Assembly: GCA_019359545.1 (NCBI GenBank)
Contig: JAHHHB010000006.1
Coordinates: 1-64,000 of the forward strand
Length of the DNA: 64,000 nt
Source: Desmonostoc geniculatum HA4340-LM1
GTDB taxonomy: Bacteria; Cyanobacteriota; Cyanobacteriia; Cyanobacteriales; Nostocaceae
Direction: 5' to 3'
A program made the translations under genes and the position numbers. A model generated the notes under the pieces. That model saw only the letters and a list, made by a program, of their open reading frames with translations. It ran no database searches and was not told the DNA's origin. Shown here in pieces: positions 28,520 through 37,876 of this stretch (position 1 is the first letter of the stretch; each line of letters begins with the position of its first letter).

Positions 28520-28575
28520 ACTTTTTTGATTGTTTTCCTAATTGACAAGTATTTGAGCAAGTATTTTCATCATTA

Positions 28576-29125
28576 TTGTGAAAGTAGGCGATCGCATCAC
28601 CCTGGAAATACCATCAGCGCAACCCCCAGAACTGCAAGCCCAAGAGATACCCTTAGATATTCTGTAGGAAGACGAGCAATTACTCATTTTCAACAAATCG
28701 GCTGGTTTAGTTGTGCATCCTGCACCCGATCATGCAGATGGCACTTTAGTAAATGCTTTATTAGCACATTGTTCCAATTTACCAGGAATAGGGGGAGTTC
28801 AACTCCGGGAATTGTGCATTGATTGGATAAAGGTACAACAGGCGCCATCGCCATTGTCAAAACAGAGCTTGCCCAGGACTTACAAGCGCGACTCCAAGCA
28901 AAAACCGTACAACGGGAATATCTAGGTGTAGTTTACGATGCGCTAAAAGTGCAAAGCAGTATCATAGACTTGCCAATTGGTCACCGCAGTTGTTTCCATA
29001 GAACAAGGCGGACGGTGTGCCATCAATCATTGGCAAGCACTAGAACGCTTAGGAAGCTATACATTAATTTACTTTCAATTAAAAACTTGACGCACCAATC
29101 AAATATGCGTTTACACTTCTATAAT
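28576..29125 (+). pseudogene. RluA/RluD-family pseudouridine synthase, decayed
   Basis: Successive frames spell a recognisable RluA-type synthase: VGDRITLEIPSAQP (tail of an S4 domain), [40 protein letters not shown][22 protein letters not shown], [46 protein letters not shown] and a THQ-like end. There is a stop in place of the Tyr before EDEQ (TAG near 28665). A frame change follows GGVQ. A CGA-to-TGA change converts the catalytic HRLD motif to H-stop-LD, and the VDR/KKM region is deleted. The N-terminal S4 half is missing. The gene is clearly nonfunctional. Confidence 0.85.
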
Positions 29126-29139
29126 AGGTGAGTTTAGAA

Positions 29140-29213
29140 CGGGACTGACGGGGCTCGAACCCGCAACTTCCGCCGTGACAGGGCGGTGCTCTAACCAATT
29201 GAACTACAGTCCC
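29140..29213 (-). tRNA. tRNA-Asp (anticodon GTC)
   Basis: On the minus strand the 74-nt sequence starts GGGACTG and ends CAGTCCC plus discriminator G, giving a perfect 7-bp acceptor stem. The D arm has GTTCAATTGGTTAGAGC, the anticodon stem-loop CCGCC-CTGTCAC-GGCGG exposes GTC, and the T arm carries GCGGGTTCGAGCCCCGT. The 3' CCA is not encoded. No tRNA neighbour is present. Confidence 0.95.
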
Positions 29214-29393
29214 TTGATGGCAACTTTGCTATTGTCGCTATTTTTTTTCTATTTGTCAAGTGTTTTTGGGTTGGAAGTTAAAAATTATTTTTCTGCGGTC
29301 ATTAATCATTTGTCATTGGTCATTATTTATTCACCGTATCCCCGCGTCCCCGCGTCCCCGTGTCCCTGCGTCTCCATCTCCCCACTCCCCATT

Positions 29394-30920
29394 CTAGATA
29401 GAGCCTGATAATACAACCTGGGGTTTTGATTGTAGATGCTGCAATATCCGGGATTGCATTTGTTTATACTGCTGCTTTAATAGCTGTTTACTCAAGTGGG
29501 GTTGAGAAGCGGGTGGTAGGTTCTGACTCTGTTCCACCCAAGTTTTTAACATTTGCCGCTGAGTTGGGTCGATACGACTGCTGAGAATATGAGCGCAGGA
29601 ATATGGTGGTTCCATAGTAAAGAAAATCAACGGGTAGCGTTCATTTTCAGCCAGTAAACTCACCATCTGACGATTTTGGGAATTTTGCATATCTAGGTAG
29701 CAGGGTAGCCATTTAGGAGCTAGTTCCCGATGGTAGAGTACAGTCACCCACAACAGCATTGGGTGGGGGGATGTCATGAAAATAAATTGATTGTAACGGG
29801 TAGAGAGAGCATAGTTTTTGATTTCTTTTTGAGGCAACATCAACCATAGTGCTGCTACAGATTTTTGTAAGGTGTCTAGAACATGGGGAAAAACAATTTC
29901 TTGAATTGGTTTATTTTTAGGCCAGGAAAGTTGCCGACAGGTTTGTTCTAATGTAATTGTTAACCCAGAATCTAAGGGACGGCTGAGGATCGTTCTAGAA
30001 GGTAAAGTTGTAGGTAAACTGGGACAATTAGATTGTTCTAAAGTGTTGAAAATTTGTAAAATTTGAGAGATGTTTTGTGGGCGATCGCTTGCTTTTTTTG
30101 CAAGGCAAGTCATGATTAAATTATTCAGTTTTTGAGGTAATTTTAAAGTGGGTTTTACATCTGCGATCGCCTTTGGTGCTTCAAAGTGGTGTGCTTTATA
30201 CCAAGCGCCGAAAAAATCGGTTTCTGGTTGCCAAGGTTTTTTGGCTGTGAGCATCTCAAACATCATCACACCCAGACTATAAATATCAGAGCGACCATCT
30301 AATTTTTCCCCATCTAGCTGTTCTGGAGAACAATAGGGCAAAGTGCCGTTAAACCCTGTACTTGTACTAGCTGTTGATGCATAATTTAAAAATCTAGCAA
30401 TACCAAAGTCTAAAATTTTTACTAACTGACCCAATATCGGATCGGGAATAACTAATATATTTGCAGGTTTTATATCTCTATGAACTAACGGACAAATTTT
30501 GCCGTCAATGTTAATGCCTTCATGGGCACACTGTAAACCCAAACAAATTTGTCGGGAGATAGTCAAAAACATCGGCAGGGATAGCGGAATTAAATCTTTT
30601 AAACTCTTCCCAGATAGATATTCCATGACATAGTATGGTTTTCCTTTTTCACTGACGCCATAATCATACGCCCGCACAATATGTACACTCTTTTGACTCA
30701 AAGCTGCACTCATTAAAGCTTCACGAGCGAAGTCTTGTTGCATTTTGCTATCGACAACAGTCCGAGTCAAAAACTTGATCGCAACTGGTGTTCCCCCTAA
30801 CAAAATATCATTTGCTAAAAAAACTTCCCCCATGCCACCGCTGCCAATTAATTGCTTGAGTTGATAACGATTGGCAAGCAAGCCCGTACTACTTGGAGAT
30901 GCAAATGGGCTTTGATTCAC
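29394..30920 (-). CDS. Serine/threonine protein kinase with unrecognised C-terminal domain (paralogue 1)
   Basis: The 508-residue soluble protein has an N-terminal Hanks-type kinase domain: glycine loop GSGGMGEV (26-33), invariant Lys in VAIKF (K49), HRDIKPANIL (147-156), DFG at 171-173 and the APE-like YCSPEQLDG. After a linker, residues about 320-500 form a domain of unknown function shared with the next kinase. It opens with CRQLSWPKNKPIQEIVFPH, then MLPQKEIKNY, PMLLWVTVLYHRELAPKWLPCYLD and the QRQMLKTWVEQSQ helix. No membrane segment or PASTA domain is seen. The minus-strand paralogue precedes it by about 100 bp, so the two may be co-transcribed. Confidence 0.9.
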   Translation of the reverse strand: MNQSPFASPSSTGLLANRYQLKQLIGSGGMGEVFLANDILLGGTPVAIKFLTRTVVDSKMQQDFAREALMSAALSQKSVHIVRAYDYGVSEKGKPYYVMEYLSGKSLKDLIPLSLPMFLTISRQICLGLQCAHEGINIDGKICPLVHRDIKPANILVIPDPILGQLVKILDFGIARFLNYASTASTSTGFNGTLPYCSPEQLDGEKLDGRSDIYSLGVMMFEMLTAKKPWQPETDFFGAWYKAHHFEAPKAIADVKPTLKLPQKLNNLIMTCLAKKASDRPQNISQILQIFNTLEQSNCPSLPTTLPSRTILSRPLDSGLTITLEQTCRQLSWPKNKPIQEIVFPHVLDTLQKSVAALWLMLPQKEIKNYALSTRYNQFIFMTSPHPMLLWVTVLYHRELAPKWLPCYLDMQNSQNRQMVSLLAENERYPLIFFTMEPPYSCAHILSSRIDPTQRQMLKTWVEQSQNLPPASQPHLSKQLLKQQYKQMQSRILQHLQSKPQVVLSGSI

Positions 30921-31022
30921 TTTGATAACCTCTGCTCCTTAGTCTATTTACAGTTCGTAATACACACTATAGAAATTTCATTAGCTAAACGTGGGAAAGT
31001 TTTTGAATTCGATAGCCAAGTT

Positions 31023-32642
31023 TTAACGAATTGATAAAAATTTAAAAATCATCTCCCAAAATTTAACCATTCTATTTTTGAAACTTTCATTTTCAATTTT
31101 TTTGTCTGCAACTAACTTTCGTAAAACATCTAATTTTAGCTTTTCATATTCTATCTTTAAAATACTTTTTGCTTCCTGAGGTAAAATAGATTCATTTAAT
31201 TTTTGATTCATATTTAACCAATCTATAAGTTGCTGACGTTGGCTAGCGGTGAGACTTAAAGTTGTGACATGAGAGCAACGATTTGGATCTTCTAGGGGAA
31301 AAAATAATAGATGATAGTAACCTACTTCCGCTAAACTACGCGCTATATTCTGCCCTTTCTGATCTTTCAAGTCCAAAAAATAAGGTAGCCATTTCGTTAG
31401 AGAAGGTTCGGCATCGTATAGCACTGTTACCCACAAAAACATTGGGTATACATTCATTTTAGTGATAAATTCTGTGCCATGTACTTTATCCAGGAATTTT
31501 ACAATTTCTTGCTTGGGCAACATTGCCCAAAAAGTCGGTATAAGTCTTTGAGGAGTATGTAATAAATGGGGAAATCCAATTGGTGCAACTGGTTTATTTT
31601 TAGGCCAATTTTTCTGCAAACACTCTTTCTCTGATAAAAATGTTGCTGGGACTAATTGCAGAGGTATTGATATTTCAATACTATCACTACTACTAGGAAT
31701 AGTATCTTCAATCTGACTTTTTACCTTTGCTAATTCGTCTAATACTTGGCTGATATTTTGAGGGCGATCGCTTACTTCTTTAGCTAAACAACTCATTAAT
31801 ATTTTTTGTAATCCTTGGGGTATTTTTACTTGGGGATTTACTTCCTCAACTGTAGGCGGCATTTGAAAACGATGTGCTTGATACCAATTACCAAAGGAAT
31901 TACTTTTTGTTTGAAATGGATGCTTACCTGTGAGCATTTCAAACATTAACACTCCCAAACTGTAGATATCAGAGCGTACATCCAACAGTTTGCGTCCTTC
32001 CATATGTTCTGGAGAACAATAAGGCAAACTACCGATAAAAGAATCTGTCAGAGTCATCCCACTCCGCTCTGTTAAAAACTTGGCAATGCCAAAATCCAGT
32101 ATTTTGACAATTTCTCCTTGTTTAGCATCTTCACTCAGAAATATATTTTCTGGTTTGATATCTCTGTGAACAATGGGATAAATTTCTCCTTTCAGGCTAA
32201 TACCTTGGTGGGCACATTGTAAACCTAAACAAATTTGCGTAGAAATCTCTAAAAACTTCGATATTGTTAAAGGCTGAATTTTGAGAAGTTGTTTGAGATT
32301 TTTACCTTTGAGATATTCCATTACATAAAAGGGAATTTTATCCTCAGTCACACCGTAACTTAAAATCCGAACAATATGTTTACTTTTGCGACCTAATTGA
32401 GCGCCAATAAAAATCTCTCTGGCAAAGCGTTGAGACATGTGTTGGTTGGCTAAACTAAGTGATAAAATTTTGATGGCGATCGCCATTCCACCTTTCGCAG
32501 TATCTTCTGCTAGGTAAACTCTACCCATCCCTCCTTTACCAATCAAATCTCTGATTAAGTAGCGATTATTTAAAAATTGTCCAATGTAGTTGTCTAATTC
32601 TACTTTTTGCCCTACCATATTCTCAATTTTTTTTTGTGTCAT
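31023..32642 (-). CDS. Serine/threonine protein kinase with unrecognised C-terminal domain (paralogue 2)
   Basis: The 539-residue protein (ATG 32642; a TTG at 32651 is possible) mirrors its neighbour. The kinase core shows GKGGMGRVYLAED, IAIKIL, HRDIKPENIFLSED, KILDFGIAKFL and YCSPEHMEGRK. The shared C-terminal domain shows CLQKNWPKNKPVAPIGFPHLLHT, FWAMLPKQEIVKF, PMFLWVTVLYDAEPSLTKWLPYFLD and ASQRQQLIDWL. Both kinases conserve KNKP, FPH, WVTVLY, KWLP and QRQ. The tandem arrangement indicates duplication within the locus. The extra C-terminal tail here is Lys-rich and ends in a hydrophobic MVKFWEMIFKFL, possibly a membrane-associating helix. Substrates and signals are unknown. Confidence 0.88.
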   Translation of the reverse strand: MTQKKIENMVGQKVELDNYIGQFLNNRYLIRDLIGKGGMGRVYLAEDTAKGGMAIAIKILSLSLANQHMSQRFAREIFIGAQLGRKSKHIVRILSYGVTEDKIPFYVMEYLKGKNLKQLLKIQPLTISKFLEISTQICLGLQCAHQGISLKGEIYPIVHRDIKPENIFLSEDAKQGEIVKILDFGIAKFLTERSGMTLTDSFIGSLPYCSPEHMEGRKLLDVRSDIYSLGVLMFEMLTGKHPFQTKSNSFGNWYQAHRFQMPPTVEEVNPQVKIPQGLQKILMSCLAKEVSDRPQNISQVLDELAKVKSQIEDTIPSSSDSIEISIPLQLVPATFLSEKECLQKNWPKNKPVAPIGFPHLLHTPQRLIPTFWAMLPKQEIVKFLDKVHGTEFITKMNVYPMFLWVTVLYDAEPSLTKWLPYFLDLKDQKGQNIARSLAEVGYYHLLFFPLEDPNRCSHVTTLSLTASQRQQLIDWLNMNQKLNESILPQEAKSILKIEYEKLKLDVLRKLVADKKIENESFKNRMVKFWEMIFKFLSIR

Positions 32643-32651
32643 AAAAATCAA

Positions 32652-32974
32652 TTATGAAAAATATTGTTGGCAAAATACTTGAATAAGTTTAGTCAATTGT
32701 TAATTTTTATTCCCAAAAACTTCAGAGTTTTTAGAGTAATTGAGCAATATAAATTGAAAAACTACTGTAAGAAAGATTTATTTTCTTAATCATCGGTTGT
32801 CTCTCTGCAAAAGCTCTTACACATTGTGTAACATATTTATTAAGGAATACGGTTGAGAAATTACACTGAAAGTACAAATAGGCTAGATAAATTTACCTGG
32901 TAGATTCCGTGAATACACAGTAAAAACCAGAAAAACTAAATAGCAGTAAAACAAATTTATTAAAATATATACTG
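32652..32974. other. Intergenic gap with no recognised feature
   Basis: This 323-bp AT-rich interval lies between the end of the phytase-like gene and the start of kinase paralogue 2, all on the minus strand. It should hold the promoter of the kinase pair. I see no RNA gene, repeat or clear inverted repeat in it. Confidence 0.6.
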
Positions 32975-34159
32975 TTAAGGATTGAGATTCGGCAGTAAAC
33001 GGCGTAATAATCTGATTAGTGGTGTTTCGATTTTGATTTTAAAAGCTAGTATCTGGGTACGTTGCAGGGAGTTAAAATTGTTGTCGCTAATGAGAATTAA
33101 TGAGCGCTGTCCATCAGATAATTTAGGGCCAAGAGTTAAGCCTTCAATATTGTCGAGGACTACATCTAAAGTTCTTAAATCTAACAACAGTTTTTTCTTA
33201 ACTGGTTGAATATTCTTGGAGTCAACTGCTAAAAGGCTATCAATCTTGTGAATATCATCGGCTCCTTCTAAAGAAACCTGAAATAGAGAAACAGCAAATC
33301 CTAAACCTGTAAAAGATCGTTCTAAACTTAGAAAGTTTCCGTGATTATCCAGAGCAAGTAAATCAGGTAATCCGCTAGCGAACTTACCCGTGATATTCAA
33401 AAACTGTGCTACTGGTTCAGTTTGGTAAATAAATTCCTGTTCTGGCTGGTTGCTGGGCAAGTTATATTGCAAAATCCGACAAGGACTGCCGATTTTAGGT
33501 TGAGCGGCTGAACCATCTTGAATTAAAGCATTTTCTGTGGCTGTGAATAGATACTTTTCATCAGGTGTGATGGTTAAGCTTTCAAAAGCTAAATTGTTGC
33601 GGATACCTTGTTGACCATTTTTATCTGGCAAAAATTTGTTTGGTATGGGGAGTGTTGAAATTTCTTTACCAGAAGATAGTGAAAATTCTTTAATAAAAGG
33701 ATTAATGAATTTACCAACATCGCCTTCAGAAGAAATAAAGACACTGCCTTTATTAGTTAAAGCAATGCCTTCTGTATCAGTTTCACTAGGAGGAAATTTT
33801 TCTCCGGTTTCATTTAATAAGGTGGTGACATTAGCAACAACAACTCCACCTTTTTGTAAAGAACCCTTGCTTAAATCGATTTTCAAAGTGTAGAAACGGG
33901 TATTACTTTTTTGCCCACGGTCATCCGAAATAGCGTAATAAAGGTTATTTTTTGCATCATAAGTAATTCCAGATAAACCTCCAACTTCAGTTTTTTGAAA
34001 TATTAATTTTTTCGGTAAAGTAACTTCTCCGATAAATTTTATGCTAATGATTTCAACAGCGCTTGATGGTAAGTTGATGAAGAAGAGACTGATAATTAGA
34101 ATCGGGATGAAAAAATAAATAATTCGTGGAAATACGAAGATTTTTTTAATGAACCGCAT
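32975..34159 (-). CDS. Phytase-like esterase-domain protein, secreted
   Basis: The 394-residue protein has a signal/anchor helix (residues 11-32, IIYFFIPILIISLFFINLP) and then the phytase-like beta-propeller domain (PF13449 type). The cues are GGLSGITYDAKNNLYYAISDDRG, DTEGIALTNKGSVFISSEGD, NLAFESLTITPDEKYLFTATENAL and the end NIEGLTLGPKLSDGQRSLILISDNNF. The domain is widespread in cyanobacteria, and enzymatic activity is largely untested. Export to the periplasm is likely, with a short arginine-rich tail (RLLRRLLPNL). No operon partner is evident; the downstream nuclease gene is on the same strand but 170 bp away, with a large palindrome between. Confidence 0.85.
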   Translation of the reverse strand: MRFIKKIFVFPRIIYFFIPILIISLFFINLPSSAVEIISIKFIGEVTLPKKLIFQKTEVGGLSGITYDAKNNLYYAISDDRGQKSNTRFYTLKIDLSKGSLQKGGVVVANVTTLLNETGEKFPPSETDTEGIALTNKGSVFISSEGDVGKFINPFIKEFSLSSGKEISTLPIPNKFLPDKNGQQGIRNNLAFESLTITPDEKYLFTATENALIQDGSAAQPKIGSPCRILQYNLPSNQPEQEFIYQTEPVAQFLNITGKFASGLPDLLALDNHGNFLSLERSFTGLGFAVSLFQVSLEGADDIHKIDSLLAVDSKNIQPVKKKLLLDLRTLDVVLDNIEGLTLGPKLSDGQRSLILISDNNFNSLQRTQILAFKIKIETPLIRLLRRLLPNLNP

Positions 34160-34314
34160 GGAAAGCTACAAGAGTGACTGGGGACTAGGGACTGGGGACT
34201 GGGTAATCAGCTCCAAAATTATGTTCGGGACTATTACCCACAGACAAATTTTGTCATAATTTCCTAGTATCGAGTACTTTGTCAGGATTAATAGCCGAAA
34301 AGAGTGATTTTCAG

Positions 34315-34342
34315 GTAGGGGCAATTCATGAATTGCCCCTAC
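34315..34342. repeat. Perfect 28-bp palindrome (GTAGGGGCAATTCA type)
   Basis: GTAGGGGCAATTCATGAATTGCCCCTAC is its own reverse complement. It sits 13 bp after the stop of the nuclease gene, upstream of the phytase-like gene. It is the same style of dispersed GTAGGGG...CCCCTAC palindrome as 1077-1096. As RNA on the minus strand it would form a 13-bp stem and could act as a processing or termination signal. Confidence 0.8.
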
Positions 34343-34354
34343 AGCGTGTACTAA

Positions 34355-35815
34355 TTAAGCAAGTCGCAAACCATATTCATCCTCGAAAAATTTAACCAGC
34401 CAGTCTTTGACTAGGTGGGTGGCGCGACAGTCATCTTCGTTGTAGCGTTGGATACTTTCTAACAAAGTGCGATCGCCTGTTTCTAGCCATTGCTCATACC
34501 AGTAAATACACTTAGCACCACTGGCTTCTTTATCGCGCCACTCAAATCCTAACCAACGAGCGATCGCTTTGAGGGCATAACTTTCTACAGGCAATGCTAC
34601 GCTTTGAGTTAATTGTTCATATATATCGACAAATCGATTCAGTACAGGACGCACGGAGGAATTGGGAGTATTATAAAGCTTTGCTAGCCGTTTGACTGTA
34701 TCAAATTCATACACACAAAAATGATAAATTGGGGCTTGGGGATATTGCCAAACCAAATTCAAAAATTGCTGCCAAACTAATTCTTCGTCTTCTGGTTTAT
34801 CTGCTAAAAAAGAATAAAATTGTTCTGTGTTGGCAAGTCTATCTACTACCAAAACTCCCAACAAATAATTTAAATCCAAGTCTGGTTGCGCCTCAATATC
34901 AAAGTAAAGCTCTATGGGCGCTGTGAATGTAATATTTTCTTTTGGTAGCGGATACGGTAAGATTAAAGGCCGTTTTTGGAGTACAGATTGAGCTTGTACT
35001 ACTAGCTTCGGCGCTATTTCGCGATCGAAACCAACCAGATTTTCGAGAATGCTGGGACTAGTGTTAGCCAGAGATTCCAGTGAAGTTATGTCTAAGGCTT
35101 GGAGTTGAGTGTAGCGAATGGGTGTTACGCCTGGTAACAGCGAGAGATGTTGCTGAGTTTGAGCGATCGCATAACATTGACTATACCAATGGCAAAGATT
35201 ACACTTTTGCCGAGAAATAAACACTTCTGGCGGATTTGAAAACTCTAAAACTTCAAGAAATTCCTGTAGAATTTGCTGCATCTGTGGTGTCCATTTGAAC
35301 AAGTCCACTGCATAACTTGTATCTTTGGTTCGCAAGATCAGCAAAGCTGTTTCGGGTATAACTCCTTGGACTGTTGCTAATACTTGGGCATGAAATGCGG
35401 CGACGACTTGATATTCTTGTTTGGGACGCTTACCGAGTTCAATACTAGCCGGCACATACATCCAATCACCAAAATGGGATTTTCCTGGCTGTTTAACGAG
35501 TAAATCTGGACGACTTACTAAGGTGTATTTTTCCGAATAACTTGCTAACAGCGCTCCTTTATAGATGTACTCAACCCCACGCTGCATCAATTCTAAAGTT
35601 GCCTTCTCTCCCCTTTCCCAGTTTCCGTATGAATAATCTGGCTGGTGATAAGTCAGCTGAGCCAAATTACTCAGCTGATGAGTGATTTTGTCCTGTTGTA
35701 GTTTCCCCAACAACTCACTGGGAGCATCCCGCCGACTTTTGTCACCGTGAATATCTAAAAAAGGTCGGCGTTTACAGCGTTGGTATTGCAGTAGGAGTTC
35801 AGCATTAATTAGCAT
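34355..35815 (-). CDS. TM0106-type RecB-like nuclease with RNase H-fold domain
   Basis: The 486-residue protein combines two nuclease-like modules. The N-terminal half is Cas4/RecB-type PD-(D/E)XK (YQRCKRRPFLDI, then RPDLLVK, ASIELGKRPKQEYQVVAAFHAQVL, with a cysteine cluster around CNLCHWYSQC). The C-terminal half is a DEDD-type RNase H-fold (PIELYFDIEAQPD; then HFCVYEF; ending RYNEDDCRATHLVKDWL). This is the widespread TM0106/YprB-like architecture. A single cysteine cluster could hold an iron-sulfur centre as in Cas4. Function is unproven; DNA repair or processing is a reasonable guess. There are no CRISPR genes nearby. Confidence 0.85.
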   Translation of the reverse strand: MLINAELLLQYQRCKRRPFLDIHGDKSRRDAPSELLGKLQQDKITHQLSNLAQLTYHQPDYSYGNWERGEKATLELMQRGVEYIYKGALLASYSEKYTLVSRPDLLVKQPGKSHFGDWMYVPASIELGKRPKQEYQVVAAFHAQVLATVQGVIPETALLILRTKDTSYAVDLFKWTPQMQQILQEFLEVLEFSNPPEVFISRQKCNLCHWYSQCYAIAQTQQHLSLLPGVTPIRYTQLQALDITSLESLANTSPSILENLVGFDREIAPKLVVQAQSVLQKRPLILPYPLPKENITFTAPIELYFDIEAQPDLDLNYLLGVLVVDRLANTEQFYSFLADKPEDEELVWQQFLNLVWQYPQAPIYHFCVYEFDTVKRLAKLYNTPNSSVRPVLNRFVDIYEQLTQSVALPVESYALKAIARWLGFEWRDKEASGAKCIYWYEQWLETGDRTLLESIQRYNEDDCRATHLVKDWLVKFFEDEYGLRLA

Positions 35816-36025
35816 TTCTTTAAGTTAACAAGAATTAGCGCTCTGTGGGGGGTGACTCAGACAATTAAAGTTTTGAAGTGGCGATCGCCTCTACACCTCA
35901 TTTGCGGTTTATTCTATACTGTCAACAGCTAGCTCGTGAGTAAACACATAGGTGTTCACATTTCTCCTCAGTTACAGATGAGGGAGAATCATACAAGCAC
36001 GTTTTATCCATCATTACAAGGGTAC

Positions 36026-36484
36026 ATGACAGAACAACATGAACCGTGCCTCATCTGTGAGCGTGTCAGAGTTTGGAGAAGTGGTGAAAATCCCTACTTC
36101 ATCCATGAATTTGAGCATTCAATCTTTGTGATTGGCGATCATCAGTTTCATCACGGATACTCCCTCATTCTTCTAAAAACACATATTAGAGAGTTGCATG
36201 AACTTCCCCCACCTATCCAGTCTGCCTTATTTCAAGAGGTGATGTTGGCAGGACAAGCGATCGTTAACGCTTTTAGTCCTTGGAAAATGAATTATGCATG
36301 TTATGGAAATAGTGAGCCACATATTCATTGGCATCTCTTCCCACGCTACGAGTCCGATCGCGATCGCCAAGGTGTCCCGTGGCTTCACGCATCAGAGTTC
36401 AAACACCATCTAATTACTCCTCAAACAGCCAAGAATCTAGGGCAAAAAGTCAGAGAGCATTTATCGTTACTGATTACCAGATAA
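36026..36484 (+). CDS. HIT-family hydrolase
   Basis: From the ATG at 36026 the product is 152 residues with the HIT fold. CLICERV starts the domain (a Cys pair that often binds zinc) and the histidine triad lies in PHIHWHLFPR, preceded by YACYGN. HIT proteins hydrolyse nucleoside phosphoramidates or dinucleotides. The frame is open from a GTG at 35936, and another ATG exists at 35978. The chosen start has an AAGGGT upstream and gives the usual length for the family. The frame-internal HIP1 site (GATCGCGATCGC) is intact. The next gene follows 98 bp later on the same strand. Confidence 0.85.
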   Translation: MTEQHEPCLICERVRVWRSGENPYFIHEFEHSIFVIGDHQFHHGYSLILLKTHIRELHELPPPIQSALFQEVMLAGQAIVNAFSPWKMNYACYGNSEPHIHWHLFPRYESDRDRQGVPWLHASEFKHHLITPQTAKNLGQKVREHLSLLITR

Positions 36485-36582
36485 GATTTAGCAGCGAGTA
36501 CTTAAATTAATCTCATCCCTATTTTTAGCGTTGCTCCTAGCACAAAGTACAAATACCTCTTAATATCAATACCTTGTAAATT

Positions 36583-37776
36583 ATGACGAGTATTTCTGTC
36601 GCACAAACCAAGTTACATACCCATCGAGAGCAATTTCCGGCTTTAGCGAATAAGACTTATTTTAATTATGGGGGGCAAGGGCCGATGCCCCAAAAAGCAA
36701 TGGATGCTATCAGCCAAACTCAAACTCATATTCAGCACATAGGCCCCTTTGGTAATGAGGCGTATGGCTGGATTAGGCCACAAGTGCAAGCTGCTAGAGT
36801 TGCGATCGCTTCCGAGTTCCAAATACCAACTGATACAATAACTCTGACTCAGAATGTCACTGTTGGCTGTAATATCGCTATGTGGGGTATAGAATGGCGT
36901 CCTGGCGACCATATACTGCTCTCAGATTGCGAACACCCAGGCGTAATTGCCACAGCCCAAGAAATCAGCAGGCGATTCTCTGTAGAAGTTACTACCTGTC
37001 CCCTAAAGGCGACTTTAAATGAAGGTGATCCCGTAGAAGTCATTACCCAGCACTTGCGCCCCAATACTCGCCTAGTAATATTGAGTCACGTTTTCTGGAA
37101 TACAGGGCAAGTTTTACCTCTCGATAAAATTGCTGAAGTATGCAGAAATAATCATTCTGCACTCTTAATAGACGCTGCCCAATCTGCTGGTTTGTTGCCT
37201 TTAAACTTGACTGAATTGGGTGTAGATTTTTATGCTTTTACTGGTCATAAATGGTTATGTGGCCCTGCTGGTGCCGGTGGTTTGTATGTGCGCCCAGAAG
37301 CACGAGAAAGCCTCAAACCTACATTTATTGGCTTGAATGGCATTGTTGTCGATAGCCAATCTCAGCCTGTGGATTGGCTTCCAGATGGGCGACGATATGA
37401 AGTGTCTACAGTAGCTTATCCTTTGTATGTGGGGTTACGGGAGGCGATCGCTATTCATCAGCAATGGGGAACCCCACAGCAACGTTACGAACAAATTTGC
37501 CACAACAGCGAGTACCTCTGGCGACAATTGACAGCGTTACCCGATATTAAATGTCTGCAAACTTCCACACCTGAAAGCGGTATAGTCTCTTTTCAACTGA
37601 CAAATAATCAGCCCCAAACTCATCTCAAATTAGTGCAATTTTTAGAATTACAAAAAATATTAACTCGCACAATTGCCGACCCTAGCTGTATCCGTGCCAC
37701 CGTCCATTACTTGACTTTAGAATCGGAAATTGACCAATTAATTGAGGTAATTCAAACTTTTTTCAAAAGTAATTAA
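36583..37776 (+). CDS. Class V PLP-dependent aminotransferase-fold lyase (cysteine/cystine C-S lyase-like)
   Basis: The 397-residue protein resembles the cyanobacterial C-DES group of class V aminotransferase-fold enzymes. The N-terminal FNYGGQGPMPQKAMDAI, ITLTQNVTVGCNIAMWGIEW, LLSDCEHPGVIATAQEI and the PLP lysine region FTGHKWLCGPAGAGGLYV are all present. DAAQSAGLLPLNLTELGVDF holds the PLP-binding Asp and Gln. These enzymes cleave cyst(e)ine to mobilise sulfur. IscS-type desulfurases are longer at the active-site loop and carry a Cys that I do not see here, so lyase is favoured over desulfurase. An exact substrate is not assignable. Confidence 0.8.
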   Translation: MTSISVAQTKLHTHREQFPALANKTYFNYGGQGPMPQKAMDAISQTQTHIQHIGPFGNEAYGWIRPQVQAARVAIASEFQIPTDTITLTQNVTVGCNIAMWGIEWRPGDHILLSDCEHPGVIATAQEISRRFSVEVTTCPLKATLNEGDPVEVITQHLRPNTRLVILSHVFWNTGQVLPLDKIAEVCRNNHSALLIDAAQSAGLLPLNLTELGVDFYAFTGHKWLCGPAGAGGLYVRPEARESLKPTFIGLNGIVVDSQSQPVDWLPDGRRYEVSTVAYPLYVGLREAIAIHQQWGTPQQRYEQICHNSEYLWRQLTALPDIKCLQTSTPESGIVSFQLTNNQPQTHLKLVQFLELQKILTRTIADPSCIRATVHYLTLESEIDQLIEVIQTFFKSN

Positions 37777-37876
37777 AAGTTAAAAGGTAAGAGTTAGGAG
37801 TTAAGAGATAAAAATTACTAACTTCCCACTCCCACTCGCCACTCCCTACTCCCCATTCCCCATTCCCCAATTAAAA

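Noticed and set aside
34355-35815. CRISPR association of the Cas4-like nuclease
   Set aside because: No direct-repeat array, cas gene or spacer pattern is visible anywhere in the window; the TM0106-type protein is common outside CRISPR loci.
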